From a bacterium (GTDB lineage Bacteria > Myxococcota_A > Bradymonadia > UBA7976 > UBA1532): a stretch of DNA of 64,000 nt. The stretch is from assembly GCA_030426085.1 (NCBI GenBank), contig JAUHYW010000007.1, positions 62,001 through 126,000 of the forward strand, given 5' to 3'. The position numbers were made by a program, and so were the translations under genes. Numbering within the stretch: the first letter of the stretch is position 1; each line of letters starts with the position of its first letter. This document shows positions 63,737 through 64,000 of this stretch, one piece after another. The notes below the pieces were generated by a model, which was given only the letters and a program-made list of their open reading frames with translations, was not told the DNA's origin and did no database searches.

Positions 63737-64000
63737 ATGCGCACCCTGCCCCCGAGCACCCCGCCCGCCCTGCACGAGCCCGGCCCGCTGCTCATGGTCG
63801 ACGACGACCCGCTCGACCTGCGCATCGCCCGCCGGTGTCACGCCCGCAGCGGCATCGACCGCCCGCTGCGCACCTTCGACGAGCCGACCGCGCTGCTGAC
63901 ACACCTCGAGGCCGTCGGCCGGGGCGAGGCCCCCCGGCCCGCGCTTCTGCTGGTGGACGTACGCATGCCGGGCGTGGACGGCTTCGAGGTCGTGCGCCGG
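63737..64000 (+). CDS. Response regulator receiver protein, cut by the window end
   Basis: The first 88 codons are visible. They encode LLMVDDDPLDLRIARR with the paired acidic residues and LLLVDVRMPGVDGFEVVRR with the phospho-acceptor Asp of a receiver domain. The rest lies beyond base 64000. The ATG at 63737 is the best start; the Shine-Dalgarno sequence is weak. Whether it is a stand-alone receiver or has an output domain cannot be seen. Confidence 0.85.
   Translation, partial: MRTLPPSTPPALHEPGPLLMVDDDPLDLRIARRCHARSGIDRPLRTFDEPTALLTHLEAVGRGEAPRPALLLVDVRMPGVDGFEVVRR

Overview
The window is very GC-rich (third codon positions almost all G or C) and densely coding, with short intergenic gaps and many stop/start overlaps. 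Surface lipoproteins with MopE-type 'CNGxDDDCDG' motifs, FG-GAP/VCBS and TSP type-3 calcium-binding repeats and Pro/Asp/Ala-rich pentapeptide linkers, a CheB-CheR-PAS hybrid regulator and a large Ser/Thr kinase-ATPase-TPR protein together point to a Myxococcota (former Deltaproteobacteria) chromosome. The exact class cannot be read from the sequence. I saw no rRNA, tRNA, CRISPR array, insertion sequence or prophage.

Layout. 0.2-5 kb: leucine-type amino-acid dehydrogenase, a small unknown, an exported protein, a SEC-C protein and a DUF6178-like protein. 5-14 kb: signalling (1440-aa CheB-CheR-PAS-receiver hybrid, DUF1579-like protein, 1194-aa Ser/Thr kinase-ATPase-TPR protein). 13.8-17.8 kb: CAP-domain lipoprotein, M17 aminopeptidase and an SseB-like protein. 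17.8-21.2 kb: a translationally coupled pair, a P-loop ATPase followed by a NACHT (STAND) NTPase, which is the best candidate in the window for an undescribed conflict or defence system. 21.2-23 kb: OmpA/TSP3 outer-membrane protein. 23.1-28.5 kb: a minus-strand acyl-CoA catabolic operon (thiolase, 3-hydroxyacyl-CoA dehydrogenase, enoyl-CoA hydratase, acyl-CoA dehydrogenase, stand-alone B12-binding mutase subunit, HMG-CoA lyase). 28.5-42 kb: an accessory stretch rich in surface proteins: kelch lipoprotein, M15-type peptidase with an overlapping lipoprotein, MopE lipoprotein, two further repeat lipoproteins, a 1.2-kb non-coding region with an array of short inverted motifs, and a hairpin repeated 4.1 kb apart.

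42-56.7 kb holds an almost complete purine pathway. The minus-strand operon is purQ-purA-purB-purCE-purF-purM-purH-purL, and purD-purN diverges from it. Together the genes convert PRPP to IMP and then AMP. Two fusions stand out: PurC joined to a class II (animal-like) PurE, in the order of vertebrate PAICS and with no PurK in the window, and PurN joined to a Nudix hydrolase. PurL carries a duplicated PurS-like N-terminal region while PurQ is separate.

56.8-64 kb: a ligase-associated exonuclease and ATP-dependent DNA ligase pair, a long acyl-CoA dehydrogenase, a possible 24-aa membrane peptide, a YfbK-like von Willebrand factor A protein, and a response regulator cut by the window end. Function calls rest on motifs recognised by eye; no database search was run.
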